Part shown: in pieces, positions 38,650 to 50,386 of the stretch | Position numbering within the stretch: position 1 is the first letter of the stretch | How the letters are laid out: every line of letters begins with the position of its first letter | Translations under genes and position numbers: made by a program | Notes under the pieces: model-generated | Seen by the model: only the letters and a program-made list of their open reading frames with translations | What the model was told of the DNA's origin: nothing | Database searches by the model: none | Origin: Symbiodinium natans | Taxonomy: Eukaryota > Sar > Dinophyceae > Suessiales > Symbiodiniaceae | Length of the DNA: 64,000 nucleotides | NCBI GenBank assembly: GCA_905221605.1 | Contig: CAJNDS010000691.1 | Span: 431,197 to 495,196 of the forward strand | Reading direction: 5' to 3'

Positions 38650-39655
38650 TGAAGAGTCAAAAGCCACGGCAGACGTGGCACCCCTGACTCCACAACGACA
38701 GGTTACTGGTAGACCCTAAACCCTAAACCCCAAACCCCAAATCCTAAACCCTAAACCCTAGACCCTAAACCCTAAACCCCAAACCTTCGAGGCAAGAGGG
38801 AAGTCAGGGTTCTATGTCCTGGAACTTATTTGTGAGCAGTTGCCTTGTTTGCAGACCCTAAAACCTAAACCCTTAACCCTAAACCGTGCTATACCGCGCA
38901 TACCCAGGGAGCTTCAAGTAAACAGCGCCACCCCCCCAGATGCCTGAACCCTAAACCCTAAACCCAAAAAGGTTCCGAAGCCCCGATTTCTGGATACCTT
39001 CCCCCTTTGAGGAATTCCTAGACCCTAAACCCTAAACCAGGGCTGAGCGCCAGGCTTTCCAGGAGGCATATTCGGTGGCCCAGGCCGGGGGGTAAGGTTC
39101 GGTGTTGACATTGATGAGGCTTACTTGTAGCCCAGAAAAACCTACCTTTTTCGGGGTTCCTCGGTGTGATTTCCTTCTATATCCCCTTAGACAGGCAAGT
39201 TGTTTGGGCTAGTGCAGTAGTAGGTTTTCGGGATTCCGAGTTGAGGGTTTAGGGCCTTGGGTTTAGGGTTCAAGTGGCTTGGGGCTTTTAGGGAGTTTAG
39301 GGCTTGTAGGGAGTTCAGGGCGCTTAGGGAGATTAGGGAGTTAGGGGTTGAGGAGGTTTAGGGTAGGCCTTCCCACAGCTCTCAAAACCCCGGGGACCAA
39401 AACAAGATAGGGGGGGGGGTATTAAAGCGACGTTAACATTAAAGCCCTCAACCCCCGCCAATGATGTGAAGGGAAAGGCCCACGCCCAAAGAAGCCCTAA
39501 ACCCTAAACCCTAAACCCTGCACCCTAAACGAGGCAAACCCTTCATCCTTCAAGCCCCTCAGCCCGGCCATTTTCCCTGGCCGAGGTTGCCAGCGACCAA
39601 AAGACCACCGGACGGCTGGCTTTTGAGCTTGCGCAGGCCAGCGCGTTGAGGATGT
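38650..39655 (+). CDS. Exon series, product unknown
   Basis: 38650-38709 reads SKATADVAPLTPQRQV before GTAGAC. 38788-38857 reads GKSGFYVLELICEQLPCLQ. 38886-38948 reads IPRIPRELQVNSATPP. 39041-39091 (after ACCAG) reads AERQAFQEAYSVAQAG before GTAAGG. 39581-39655 reads AEVASDQKTTGRLAFELAQA to a TAG. No family is recognised. The fragments are Ala/Gln-rich like those at 34.7-35.3 kb. Confidence 0.45.
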
Positions 39656-39754
39656 AGGGCTTAGGGTTCAGGGTGTTTACGGTTTAGGTTTTTTTTTTTT
39701 TTAGGGGTTTAGGGGTTTAGGGTTGAGGGTTTAGGGTTGAGGGTTTAGGGTTTA

Positions 39755-39945
39755 GGGTTTATAGGGTTTATAGGGTTTATAGGGTTTATAGGGTTTATAG
39801 GGTTTATAGGGTTTATAGGGTTTATAGGGTTTATAGGTTTTATAGGGTTTATAGGGTTTATAGGGTTTATAGGGTTTATAGGGTTTATAGGGTTTAGGGT
39901 TTATAGGGTTTATAGGGTTTATAGGGTTTATAGGGTTTATAGGGT
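39755..39945. repeat. TTTATAGGG variant array
   Basis: About 20 nonamers TTTATAGGG in tandem, a two-base-expanded telomere-type unit, flanked by ordinary TTTAGGG. After it, 39965-40330 holds a T/G-rich stretch and an AT microsatellite with no gene signal. Confidence 0.95.
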
Positions 39946-40356
39946 TGAGGGTTTAGGGTTCAGGGTTGGGTTTTGGGGTCTTTGGGTTCGTTTTTTTTTG
40001 TTTTTTGGTTTTGTTTTTTTTGGGTTCTTTGGTTTTGGTGTTTTGGGGTTTGGGGTTTGGTGTTTGTTCGTTTTTTTCACAATGGCATATCTACATATGT
40101 ATATATATATATATAGAAAAACGCGATGGATCGCATGAGGGTTGTGAGGGAATTATAGGCTTCTTCAGGGAGCGAGGTTCATGGGGGGGGCGGGGGGGGG
40201 TAGGTACCTAGGGAGCCTGAGGGAAGCTTAGGGAGTGTTCGGGAACCTTGGGGCACATTACCCCCTTGAACCCTCCTCCCGTAAGAACTCTATGAAGGAA
40301 TCCTATTTGCCGTCGTTTAGAATCAGTGCCTAGAGTTCCGGGGAAAGTAGCCGCGG

Positions 40357-40457
40357 GGTTTAGGGTTTAGGGTTTAGGGTTTAGGGTTTAGGGTTTAGGG
40401 TTTAGGGTTTAGGGTTTAGGGTTTAGGGTTTAGGGTTTAGGGTTTAGGGTTTAGGGC
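40357..40457. repeat. Interstitial TTTAGGG tract
   Basis: About 14 perfect heptamers, one of the longest uninterrupted runs in the window. Confidence 0.95.
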
Positions 40458-41075
40458 GATTTGTGGGCTTAGCGCTTTTCAGGTTGAGGGCTGGGTAGGT
40501 GACACACAAGCGTAAATTCACGCTAGCAGCCGCTAGCAAGGCTTGCTTAAATCCCCAAGCCTGAATGCTGTACGACTCAGACAGGCCTGGACTTGGCTTT
40601 AGTTTCCGGACGGAGGAGTTTAGGGTTTAGGGTTTAGGGTTTAGTGTTTAGGGTTTATGGTTTAGGGTTTAGGGTTTAGGGTTTCGGGTCTACCTAGAGC
40701 AAGCTTGTGCATGAATCGAAGGCAAGCGTACCTTAATGATTGGTGCATTGCTTTTTTTTTGTCGGGTACGAGGTTACTCTAAGCACACCCCCTGTAGAAC
40801 TCCCAGGAATCAGTCTCCATTCGTGCTGAGAATCAATAGCCCAAGGGAATATCCAGTATGATTCCTAAATCCTAAATTAAGCCCTAAACCACAAACCCCA
40901 CGCTTGAGGTGCACTTTTCTTTTACGCCGTCCGAAGCCGTAAGCGGGCTCGGCCCATAGATCTAGAGAGTAAAGGGTTTAGGGTTTGGGGTTTAGGGCTT
41001 AAGGTCCCTTAAGAAAGGGGTTCATGGGAAACCCTAAACCCTAACCCCTAAACCCTAAACCCTAAACCCTCCAAA

Positions 41076-41170
41076 TAGATCCTGCCGGTGCCCAGGTCCT
41101 TTACTGGAAGGGCGACCTCTCTGGAGCAAAAAGCTATGCAGAGGACTCTGTGAAGTTGCAGGGGCCTTAG
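41076..41170 (+). CDS. Terminal exon of an unrecognised gene
   Basis: Reads PAGAQVLYWKGDLSGAKSYA and ends EDSVKLQGP at TAG. A family C1 element follows at 41206. Confidence 0.45.
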
Positions 41171-41205
41171 CCGACATGGGGTGGTTGCACGCAGACCCTA
41201 ACCTA

Positions 41206-41302
41206 GTAGTAGAGTAGGTAACCTTTGACCTTTTTGGGGTAGTATCATCCCCTTGTAATCCCAAAGGTTAACCTTTAATTCCCCCAGGTTACTGGACAAC
41301 TA
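41206..41302. mobile_element. Repeat family C1, copy 2
   Basis: GTAGTAGAGTAGGTAACC..CCTTTTTGGGGTAGTA..ATCCCAAAGGTTAACCTTTAA..CCCCCAGGTTACTGGACAAC. Near-identical to 5982-6075. Confidence 0.75.
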
Positions 41303-41326
41303 CTAAGCCCTAAGCCCTGAATAGTA

Positions 41327-41462
41327 CCCAAGGGCTCCTACTTGGTACCTTTTTTGGGTAGTACCTCAAGGACTACATGAAACCTTAAAGGGCTTATGGT
41401 GCATACTCGAATAGGGATTATAGTAACATAGGGTATATGACCCCATTTTTAGGGTTCATAAC
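41327..41462. mobile_element. Partial family A element joined to family F copy
   Basis: GGGCTCCTACTTGGTACCTTTTTTGGGTAGTA (A), then CTCAAGGACTACATGAAACC..GGGTATATGACCCCATTTTTAGGGTTCAT (F). One element appears to have inserted into the other. Confidence 0.6.
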
Positions 41463-41487
41463 CCTAAACCCTAAGCCCTAAACCAAG

Positions 41488-42786
41488 CTCTCTTCAGGCT
41501 GGTGCCCATTGACATGGGCAGCAGCCGTGGTCGAGCTCCCAGTATCTCCGCTTCGGCAAAGGCCGGCGGTGTTGGCTTAAGCCGCTGTCTCGAACCCTAA
41601 ACCCTAAACCCGAAACCTTAAACACCATAAACCCCAAACCCTAAACCCTAGACCCTTATATACCCTAAATCCTAATCCCTAAACCCTAGACCCTATCGCG
41701 TCCGACCTCCTTTATCATTTTATCCGTCGGTCAGATCTTTTCCACATTGTATATATATATATGTACATACGTATATATATATATATATATATGAATGCTT
41801 GACTTTTTCATTTCCGTTTGCTGACCCTGTGTCGATGGACAGATCTATCGGTGAAGCATGGCTAGCGTCGCGACATGCCCAAGTCAGGTTCGATGGGTTA
41901 CCTTGACATGTAGCCCTAAACCCTAAATCCTAAACCCTAAACCCTAAACCCTAAACCCTAAGCCCTAAGCCCTAAGCCCTAAACCCTAAACCCTAAACCC
42001 TAAACCCTAAACCCTAAACCCTAAACCCTAAACCCCAACCCTAACGTAGGTTACAAGCAACCTCAGTGACCGAGGTGCCAAGAGGGCCACCCACAGAAAT
42101 GGTTATGGAGTTGAGAACCCTATAAGCCCTACGTAGCTGGGTCATTGTTGAAAAACATCTTGCACTGTTTATGATTGCTTAAACCCAACAAGGAACAAAA
42201 AAAGATCAATTTTAATGGTGCCCCAACACTAGCCCTAAAACCTAAACCCTCAACCTGGAAGCCCGGAAGCCCTACGTAGTATGTGGTTTTGGGCGCCAAG
42301 TTCCCATAGTGCGATGAGCGGAGCCAGAGCTGGCCGAAGGGCCTAACGTGTCTGTCATGGCCTGCCCTATTTTTACTGTACTTGGAACCCTACCTACACT
42401 AAAGGCTCGCATGTAGTACCTGTTTGGAGTAGTATACTAGAATCCCCTAGAACTAAGCCAAACAGGGACTACTCATTGGAGACTCCAGGTAAGCCCTTAG
42501 CCTGTGCTTTGGAGCATCGGCGAATGCTCGTACTTTGTATGCTGGGCTCTGGAACATGGAGCCCGGCACGCCGATTGGAGTCGTGGGCCCTCCATGCGAA
42601 GATTCATACAGCACGTAAACCTGGGAATTCCATGTTCTTGACTTTGAACCCTAATCCGTCTGATTAGAACCTAAACCACCTCCCAATTAAACCGTCCGAG
42701 GTGGCAGCGAGGGCCCTCAACTCAGCTCCACATCTTTCGAAGCCTTGATGCTCCTGTCCCAGGCTCCCTTGCATGTTCAGCGTTTC
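41488..42786 (+). CDS. Exon series, product unknown
   Basis: 41488-41597 reads ALFRLVPIDMGSSRGRAPSI. 41826-41910 reads DRSIGEAWLASRHAQVRFDG to TGA. 42047-42120 reads SNLSDRGAKRATHRNGYGVE. 42495-42618 (after a family A element) reads ACALEHRRMLVLCMLGSGTW. 42694-42786 reads GPQLSSTSFEALMLLSQAPL. Frames were chosen by amino-acid composition; nothing is recognised. Confidence 0.4.
41740..41793. repeat. AT/GT microsatellite
   Basis: (AT)n with TGTACATACGT in the middle. Confidence 0.85.
41913..42044. repeat. Interstitial CCCTAAA tract
   Basis: About 18 heptamers with three CCCTAAG units together. Confidence 0.9.
42394..42490. mobile_element. Family A hairpin element
   Basis: TACCTACACTAAAGGCTCGCATGTAGTACC to GGGACTACTCATTGGAGACTCCAGGT, followed by AAG so that the edge reads CAG|GTAAG. 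Confidence 0.75.
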
Positions 42787-43317
42787 AGGTTTGCTGGGTC
42801 TTGGAGTGCTATACTCTACATTATTATTGTGGCTACGTATACCTAGAAAGTATATACTTTTTTTTTCTAGGGGAGGGCTCAGGGCTTCGGTGAGTTTTAG
42901 GATTTGGCGTGGGTGCCTAAGACAGGGTGTTTCCCAGGAATGGGGTACTCCGAGTATGCCCCCAAATGCTGACCCTAAACCCTAAACCCTAAACCCCCAT
43001 GTTAGGAACCCCTGTTCGGAAGCCTCGAAATGAGGCATGCCAAGTTGGTGCCTCATTCGAACACATCCTTAAGGGACCCGGGTGACCCCGAGATGTTTAG
43101 GGTTTAGGGTTTAGGGCCCCCCCCCCCCCCCCCACCCGTTCTGGCATTTGAATCCTTAACCATACACATCCGTGCCCTGAGATTGGCCTAAAGGGAGACC
43201 TCAAAGCGAAAAGGTTCAAGGAAGAATCCCTGGAGCCCTACACTCCTAGGCTTTACAAGCTTCAGGGTTGAGGGTTTAGGGTTTCGGGTTTGGGGTTTAG
43301 GAATTTGGGGGGGTCAC

Positions 43318-45903
43318 ATGTTGGCGGGAGGTCTATGAAAACCTTTGCCGTCGCGTTCTGGAGCTGCACGACAAGGAGCAGGCGTCGTCACACCCTTCGG
43401 ATCTACTCATCGTACTGCTATGTGGAAGCACTACTATATGCAAAGAGGGCTTAGGGGGTTTAGGGTTTAGGGTTCAGGGCTTAGGGCACTCTGTCTGAGG
43501 TCCACACACACATATATCGTCCTACTGTGCAAGTACGCAAGGTCTGTAATGGGATCCAAAGGGTGGGTGGGTAGGCTTGGCTGGAGAATGCAAATGCTGC
43601 TCCCTGAGCCCTGAGCCCGAAGGAGCTTGAGCCCTGAACCTTTGTAACCCTCCCCCTTCCCCCCCCCCTCCCCATTCCCTGCCCACCTTCCTTCCCCCTT
43701 CCCTCCCCCTTCCCCCCTCCCCTCCCTTCTCCCCTTGCCAGAGAGCCTCCCAAGCTCCTTGCATTCAGCTATAGGGTCTACGGAGTTAAGGGTTGAAGGG
43801 GGGTTGAGGGGCCTTGTGCCAGACGTAGGTGCGCCAACATTCCTTCATCCGCGCCGTCTTGGGGTTTTATGGGGTTAAGGACCATGTACCCAGAGGTCTC
43901 CACATAGAACCATCATGACTCAATTCATGAATTGATGGTGGCATGTCATGAGCCCAAAAGCCCATACTATGTATGTGTGTGTGTGTGTGTGGTAACCTTA
44001 GTTTTCTCCATGATAGTGCTATAAGCAGACATCTGGGACACTTAGTGTCAGCCCTGTTAGGGCGTTCCGGGCCTAAGGATTGGATTTCAAACATCGGATC
44101 CAACCCTAAACCGTAAAACCCAAATAGCGAAAACCTTTAAGTCGAAATTGAGTTGATCCTGAGAGGAAGGTCTCGGACTGCTGGAATAACACTCGACCCT
44201 GGTTTGCTCCCAAATGCCACATGAAAACGAGCTGAAACCTAAGCCTACCAGCCCCAGAAACTAAAAACCCTAAACCCTAAACCCTAAACCCTAAACCCTA
44301 AACCCTAAACCCTAAACCCTAAACCCTAAACCCTAAACCCTAAACCCTAAACCCGGAAGCAGGCAGAAATCCACCCGCCCGTGCTCCAGGACTCCAGGGT
44401 TCCTCGCGATTCTTGCGTCCGGTCTAGGACGGTCAGGTTAGGGGCCCTCATAAACTTCTTGGAGAAGGGGGTTTAGGGTTTAGGGTTTAGGGTTTAGGGT
44501 TTAGGGTTTAGGATTTAAGGTTAGGCCTGGTTTAAAACCTGTGGCTTCTGTCGACCGTAGTGGCTCAAGGCCTCTAGGAGATCACTGAAGACCAGGAGTT
44601 GGTGTTCCCTGAAATCCATACCTTAAGCACCACATGAACCCTAAAATTGGGGTCATATATGAAGAACATTCTAAAGCAGAATGGCGCGACATACAGTCAG
44701 CGTGTGCGTCCCTAGACCCTAGACCCTCAACCCTAAACCCTAAACCCTGAACCCTAAGCCTCGCTGGCAGGGGCTGATCCTGAAGGCGGTGAAATGCTTC
44801 GAAACGGTGCTGAAGAACCTGCCCCTGCCACAGCAGGCCCAGTGACTTGTTTCAGGCTAAACAGTAGCGTCCAAATTTAGGGTTTAGGGATTGGGGTTTA
44901 GGGTTTAGGGTTTCGCTTTCCTTACCTTCTAAGAAAATGTAGGCCCCTCTGCCAGAGACTCTTCTGCCAACAGGGCCCTCGGTGCTTTGGCTCAAGGTTC
45001 TATGTCGGTTCACACTCTTCCGGAAGCAGGTTGCCGAAGCCCATGTCTTCGGGGCACTTGGAAACATTTTTTGTTACTGTAATCCCTAAGGAACGGCCAA
45101 AAGTATTTTTTTGGCTGGGGTGCCCAGTTCAGTATAGATTCGTATAGATGTCGGTTCACTTTAGACGCAGTGAACTGCCGGGATGTGTGCCACCCATCCA
45201 TCCTGCTTCTGCCGAGCCTGAATAGGGTTTAGGGTTTAGGGTTTAGGGTTTAGGGTTTACGGTTTAGGGTTTAGGGTTTAGGGTTTAGGGTTTAGGGTTT
45301 AGGGTTTAGGGTTTAGGGTGACGAGCTTCTGTATAGGACTGGCGTGTGCAGATGTGTAGCCTACAGAAGCCTCGCTTGGTCTTCTAGGGATGATGTGGAT
45401 TGCTCAGCCGCATACAAACCCAATATAACTTTGATGTTGCCCTAAACCATAAACCTGAACCCTAAACCCTAGTTAAACCCCAAACCCCAAACCACAAACC
45501 CCAAACCCCAAGCCCCAAACCCCAAACCCCAAACCCCAAACCCCAAACCCCAAACCCCAAACCCCGAACCCCGAACCCCAACCCCAAACCCCAAACCCCA
45601 AACCCCAAACCCTAAACCCTAAACCCTACCCCAGTCATGGCCAAATCACCATACCCACCTTCCTGCGCAGACGCCACGCCGCCCTGGCGTGCTGTCCCGA
45701 GCAGCTGAGATTGCCGAGTCCATTCTGGGGCTGAAGGTCCCAATTAGGGTGGTCTAGGGTTTAGGTTTAAGGTTTATGGCTGATTGCAACTCTTGACTTC
45801 AAACAGCTGACGAGACCTGCCAAATAGGTGCAGCTGGAGACATGTTACACAGCGTACCGAACAAAGGGGAAAAGGGATCACATTCTGAGAACAGACTTCT
45901 AGG
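43318..45903 (+). CDS. Exon series, product unknown, with a family O intron
   Basis: 43318-43450 reads WREVYENLCRRVLELHDKEQ. 44354-44470 reads HPPVLQDSRVPRDSCVRSRT and ends LINFLEKG before GTTTAGGG. 44525-44587 reads KPVASVDRSGSRPLGDH, stop. 44766-44844 reads GLILKAVKCFETVLKNLPLP, TGA. 44911-45038 is Cys-rich (LRKCRPLCQRLFCQQGPRCF). 45138-45226 (right after the family O acceptor) reads RFTLDAVNCRDVCHPSILLL. 45322-45420 reads LLYRTGVCRCVAYRSLAWSS. 45670-45738 reads RPGVLSRAAEIAESILGLK. 45827-45903 reads LETCYTAYRTKGKRDHILRT, stop. Several stops imply more than one gene. No family recognised. Confidence 0.45.
44266..44353. repeat. Interstitial CCCTAAA tract
   Basis: About 12 perfect heptamers directly before an exon. 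Confidence 0.95.
45051..45137 (+). mobile_element. Family O element, copy 2, candidate intron
   Basis: GGGGCACTTGGAAACATTTTTTG..ATCCCTAAGGAACGGCCAAAAGTATTTTTTTGGCTGGGG..CAGTTCAGTATAG. It aligns with the intron at 26615-26726 and ends at the same acceptor position. Confidence 0.6.
45227..45319. repeat. Interstitial TTTAGGG tract between two exons
   Basis: About 13 heptamers that start right after exon 45138-45226 (..AATAGG|GTTTAGGG) and end just before the next exon. The intron would be nothing but the tract. Confidence 0.85.
45475..45628. repeat. CCCCAAA variant heptamer array
   Basis: About 19 CCCCAAA units with a few CCCCGAA, grading into CCCTAAA. Confidence 0.9.
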
Positions 45904-46050
45904 CCCTCTGATCTCTATACCCTGCAAACCCTAAACCCTAATCCCTAGGTCCTGCAAACCCTCAACCCCCAACATCAGGTCTGGCTTCTCTTCACGTCCC
46001 CCCCCGCCCGCTTAGGGTTTGAGGTTTGGGGTTTAGGGTTTAGGGTTTAG

Positions 46051-49000
46051 GGCTTGACTGTTGCCTTCCTGTAGTGGGTATGGCTATCCGTGCTTGTAAG
46101 GTACAAGGTGTCGCTGGTACACCCTAAATCCCGTTGCCCACAAAGACCTACAACACATGAACCCTAAACCTTAAAACCTAAACCGCCGTAAAACACCCCA
46201 CAGCGCTATGCCCTAAACTCATCCATGGCCCAGAATCAGAATCAAACCCTCACCCCACAAGCCTGAGCCAAGCCCTGCACGACCCAGACTCAGAAACCCT
46301 GCAAGCAGACTAGGGTTTAGGGTTTCGGGTTTCGGGTTTCGGGTTTAGGGTTTAGGGTTTAGGGTTTATGGTTTAGGGCATAAGGCCTTAGAAGGTAGTG
46401 GTTGGGGTCTAGGCGAAAGAATGCGTCCTCCGGTGCAGCACTTCGACAGGTTATGGGCATGGGTGACGGCGAGTACACGGCAGAGACCTGAGCTCTTCTC
46501 GGCCCTGCAATCACGGGAGTCGAGCTTGGACCCCTATAAGGATGTAGCCCTAAACCCTAAGCCGTAAGACCCCCCAAGGGGTTCCCTTCATATGCTCCTG
46601 AGATGGCCTACGTGTTCCCTTAGAGGATCTTCAAAAAGGTCCCCAGACGCCAAGGGGGTACAACCTCAGAGGTCCAAGGGAGAATCCCATGATCCAAAGC
46701 CTAATTCACAGAAAGGCAGAGGATCACAGGCTTTCGGTGCCCAAAGACTAGAATATACTAGACCCGATCAACCCTAGTCAAACATCATCAGCATTCTTTA
46801 CTACCCTAAGCCCTAAACCCGAAACCCCAAGAGCTATACAGCAAGCCAGTCCACCGCACCTTTCGTTGGTTGTTGGGTGGGGTGTCAGCAAGGATTTCTG
46901 CTGCTGCACCATGCTGGCTGCCCCAAAACCTCAAAACCCTAAACCCTAAGCCCTAAACTGTAAAGCCTAAACCTTTCACCCTGTTCGGAGATCGGCGTGG
47001 CCACCGCAAACCCTAAAACCCCGAGGCTGTTTTAGAGCTTAGGCTCTGTGAATCAGGCTTCTGAGAGTGTACGTATGTTTCTTTGTAGATATATGGGTGA
47101 GTGTATGTGTGGGGTGCCCGTGTGGTGATACTAGCAATAACAACCTTACTCAACATCCTCAATCCTTCATGGCTCCCTAAGGTATAAACCCTAAACCCTA
47201 AACCCTAATTGTGAGGGGGAGATATTTTGATGGTTCAGGATGGCTCAGAATGCGACGCGGCAGTTCGGGTCTCCTGCAGGTAATTTCCAGGGCTTAGGGG
47301 GTTTAGGCCGGGGTTTGAGGGGGCTCAGGGGCTTTAGGGGGCTTAGGGGGGTTCAGGGTTTACGGGTTTCATTGTTAACGGTCTCTTCCGTAACTGAGGG
47401 ATGTGCGGCTCACAGGGTTGGACTTAGACTATACAATGCCTTATTACATACCTTATAGAGTCCCTTTATACCTAAGTAGCCCCGAAACAGCCCCTAAGGC
47501 CCTTAGAAGGGCCTCTCCTCTAGTCCCGTGCTGAAAGGTTCTGGTGGATGCTGTGGAGGAGCTGTTGCTGCATGCGTCCGCGCGGCGCCCGGGAAAGGGA
47601 AGGGCTCTCACAGGGCCCTAAGTCTAAGGGAAGCTACGTGGCCCCTGATTGTGATGCTTTACCTTCTTTAAAAGGGTTCTGGAGTATGGGCCCCAGGGTA
47701 TATAAAATTATAAAAAGGGGTATTCACGGGTTCGTTAGGGACCATTCAACTAATCTAAGACTAAGCCCTAAACCCTAAGTTCCCATCTGCTGAGTGCAGC
47801 GCTGTGATAGGCCTCCACGGAAACGGCTCCTGCTTTGCAGCGTGCGATCGCACAGGCGAGACCTGGAAGCTTATCCTTGACCCTACTTTTAAACCCCTAA
47901 ACCGCAAAAGCCCTAAACACTCACTGCTTGGTGTGTATCCCTCAAACCACGGAACATTTCATAGATTAGTCTACCCAACTTGCCCAACCGTGTTCCTTCT
48001 TCAAAGGGATCTGGAACAAAGGAGTGTCTGGAATTTGGGGTTCTGGGCTTTCGGGCTTCAGGAGCTATTACTGGAGTTTCATGAAGCACTCGGTGTTCTC
48101 CTTCTACATCATTCTCGCAGGTGCATCGCATCCTGTTCCCAATTTCTGCTTGGTAAGTCCAGCAACCGGGGTGATCCATTAAACCTCTAAACCCTATAAA
48201 CCCTTTTTGTCACATGCTTTTTGCCTGGGGAGCGAGCGTTAGTCTGCTGGTCATCTAGAGCAAGCCCTCTTTCATTCCATCGCTCTGTGCGCGGCTGGGG
48301 AACCTACCCTAAGCCCTAGAAGACCTAAACCCTAAACCCTAAACTCTAAACCCTAAACCCTAAACCCTAAGCCAAAACCCATGAAAGCCTAAGTCTCAGA
48401 CCCCAGCCTTCCCAGCCGCTATGGCAGACGCGCGGTGTCCGCCAGCTGCAACCCCGTGCCGCTTGGACTTCGATTTTTTTTTTTTTGGGGGGGGGGCTTC
48501 AGGCCTTAGGGTTAAAGTTTATCAGGGTTTAGGGTTTAGGGTAAGCATGCGTCTTGCCAAATTTGAGATTCACGGCTTTGGTTGTGTAGAGTTCGACGAC
48601 TTCCCGACACCCAAGCCAGACCCCGTAAGCCCTTATATATATATATATATATGTATGTATATATATATATATATATACATATTCATGTATGTGTAGGCCT
48701 CTAAACCCTGAGCCTCTAAAATTCTAAGCCTTTCATGTTCCACCGGGTGTGTACCAAGGCAGAGACGAGGGCCGTCGCCGAGGCCGGCGGGCATCGGCAA
48801 AGTACTCCCGATACTGCCCTGTTAGCCTTGAAGAAAGCTTGGCCCGTAGGGTCCACGTAGGTGCCCTAATCCCTAGACCCTAAACCCCTAAACCCGAAAC
48901 CCTAAACCCTAAACCCTAAGCCACGCTATGAGGGCTTTGGGTATACTTAAACTCCAGAATCAAACCACACAGGGACACTGGTCAGGAAACGCGAAACCAC

Positions 49001-50064
49001 AACCATGAACCGCCGTGATTTGGCCAGCTTGTCCTGAGCCAAAAGAGTTTAGGATTTACCCTAAACCCTCAACCCTAAAGTCCGAATTGCCCTTCACTTC
49101 AACAGCGGACATGTGGGGCATAGGGCGAGGGTTTGAGGGTTTTAGGTCTTTAACGTGTAGGGGTGTTTAGGGCCTATAGTCACATGTCCTGTGAGTCATC
49201 CGACAATCCCGGACACACTTCATATCGGGGGAGAGTCGACTATGTGCACGAATCCGAGAACGAACCCCCATAAGCCCCTCAACCCTAAACCCTACACCCT
49301 GAAACCCCCTTGGCCGCAAAGACCGCAACGCTGTAAGCTCAAAGCTTTCAACCCTTAGCCCTGAGCCCTGCAGACCCCTAACCCGGAACCCTGTAACGTT
49401 TAGGGTTTAGGGTTTAGGGTTTAGGGTTTAGGGTTTAGGGTTAGAAACCTGGCGTAGGCCGCACTGCGGCCCGTTTCCAGCGACAGCTCGCGTGAGCGGC
49501 CGGCGAGGCTTCCAAAGCGCAATATTCCTAAACCCTAAACCCTAAACCCTAACCCCTAAACCCTAAACCCTAACCCCTAAACCCTAAACCCTCACCCCTA
49601 AACCCTAAACCTCTACCGGGCTTGGGCTCCAGGGCATCGGCTCTATCTAGCCCTACCTGAGACCCAACCCAAGGCCCGAATTGTTAATCCATCGGGTCCA
49701 TTTATAGCTTTATTCTGGAGCTGTGTACCCAATAACCCTCTTTAGCATGGTTCCTGGGATCCTGAACCCTAAACCCTATTTCCATAAACAGTGCTACAAA
49801 TCGACCCTTTGGGCAATGAGCCTCCTCTGCCAGCAGTAGCTTGGGGGGGGCTTCGGGTGCTTCAGGTTTTCAAGGGTTTAGGGTGTGGGGTTTAGGGTTT
49901 AGGGTCTGGGATCTACGGTTTAGGGTTTGGGGGTTCCCAGGCCATCTGGCTCAAGTTTCTTTCTGTTTTGGTGTGGGGGGGGGTTGGTGGCTGGCTGGTG
50001 GCTGGGCGTTTAAAGGCTTTGAAGGCTTCAGGGGCAGTTTATCAGGGACGCGAGGCTCACGTAG
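46051..50064 (+). CDS. Long series of exons, products unknown
   Basis: 46051-46121 reads CCLPVVGMAIRACKVQGVAG. 46413-46540 reads QHFDRLWAWVTASTRQRPEL, GA donor. 46836-46922 reads VHRTFRWLLGGVSARISAAA. 47230-47279 reads MVQDGSECDAAVRVSC before GTAATT. 47538-47616 reads VLVDAVEELLLHASARRPGK. 47780-47878 reads IGLHGNGSCFAACDRTGETW, GA donor. 48061-48152 reads YYWSFMKHSVFSFYIILAGA, a likely membrane helix, before GTAAGT. 48220-48308 reads GERALVCWSSRASPLSFHRS. 48416-48468 contains MADARCPPAATPCRLDFD. 48546-48624 reads MRLAKFEIHGFGCVEFDDFP before GTAAGC. 48735-48856 reads MFHRVCTKAETRAVAEAGGH before GTAGGT. 49180-49268 reads SCESSDNPGHTSYRGRVDYV. 49452-49527, 49791-49846 (LQIDPLGNEPPLPAVAW) and 50032-50064 (QFIRDARLT) follow. 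Good donors recur, but no family is recognised and gene boundaries are unknown. Confidence 0.45.
46582..46688. mobile_element. Repeat family N, copy 1
   Basis: CTCCTGAGATGGCC..TTCCCTTAGAGGATCTTCAAAAAGG..GGGGGTAC..CAGAGGTCCAAGG. Partner at 61478-61575. Confidence 0.6.
47047..47148. mobile_element. Family H element, diverged copy 3
   Basis: Keeps ATGGGTGAGTGTATGTGTGGGGTGCCCGTGTGGTGATAC in the position of TTGGTGAGTGTATATAT..GGGGTGCC..GGGGATAC. Confidence 0.45.
47645..47762. mobile_element. Repeat family Q, copy 2
   Basis: TTACCTTCTTTAAAAGGGTTCTGGAGTATGGGCCC..GGTATATAAAA..AGGGACCATTCAACTAATCTAAGA. Confidence 0.55.
48631..48682. repeat. AT microsatellite inside a candidate intron
   Basis: (AT)n with TGTATGTAT. 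It lies directly after the GTAAGC donor at 48625. Confidence 0.85.
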
Positions 50065-50316
50065 AACCGTTTTGCCCTAAGCCTTAAGACCTAAACCTAA
50101 ACCCTACACCTTATTGACATTTCTCGACCTTTTTTGAGGCGTTTTATGGATTGATAAATGTGTCTTTGCATGTTTCGTTTTGAATCCTCAGATCCCTAAG
50201 ACCCCCAAACACCATTGTCAGTCTACTTTGCTGGTCCTGTAGTATGTCTTGTTTGATTCGCAGGTTTACAGAAGATTGTCATCGTACAGATGTACAGATG
50301 CTCTAGGACACGCACA

Positions 50317-50342
50317 ATCTCTCTCTCTCTCTCTCTTCCTTG

Positions 50343-50386
<44 letters not shown>

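Noticed and set aside
44985-44999. TTTGGCTCAAG, resembling the end of the dinoflagellate spliced leader
   Set aside because: Only 11 bases match and they lie inside coding-like sequence; chance cannot be excluded.
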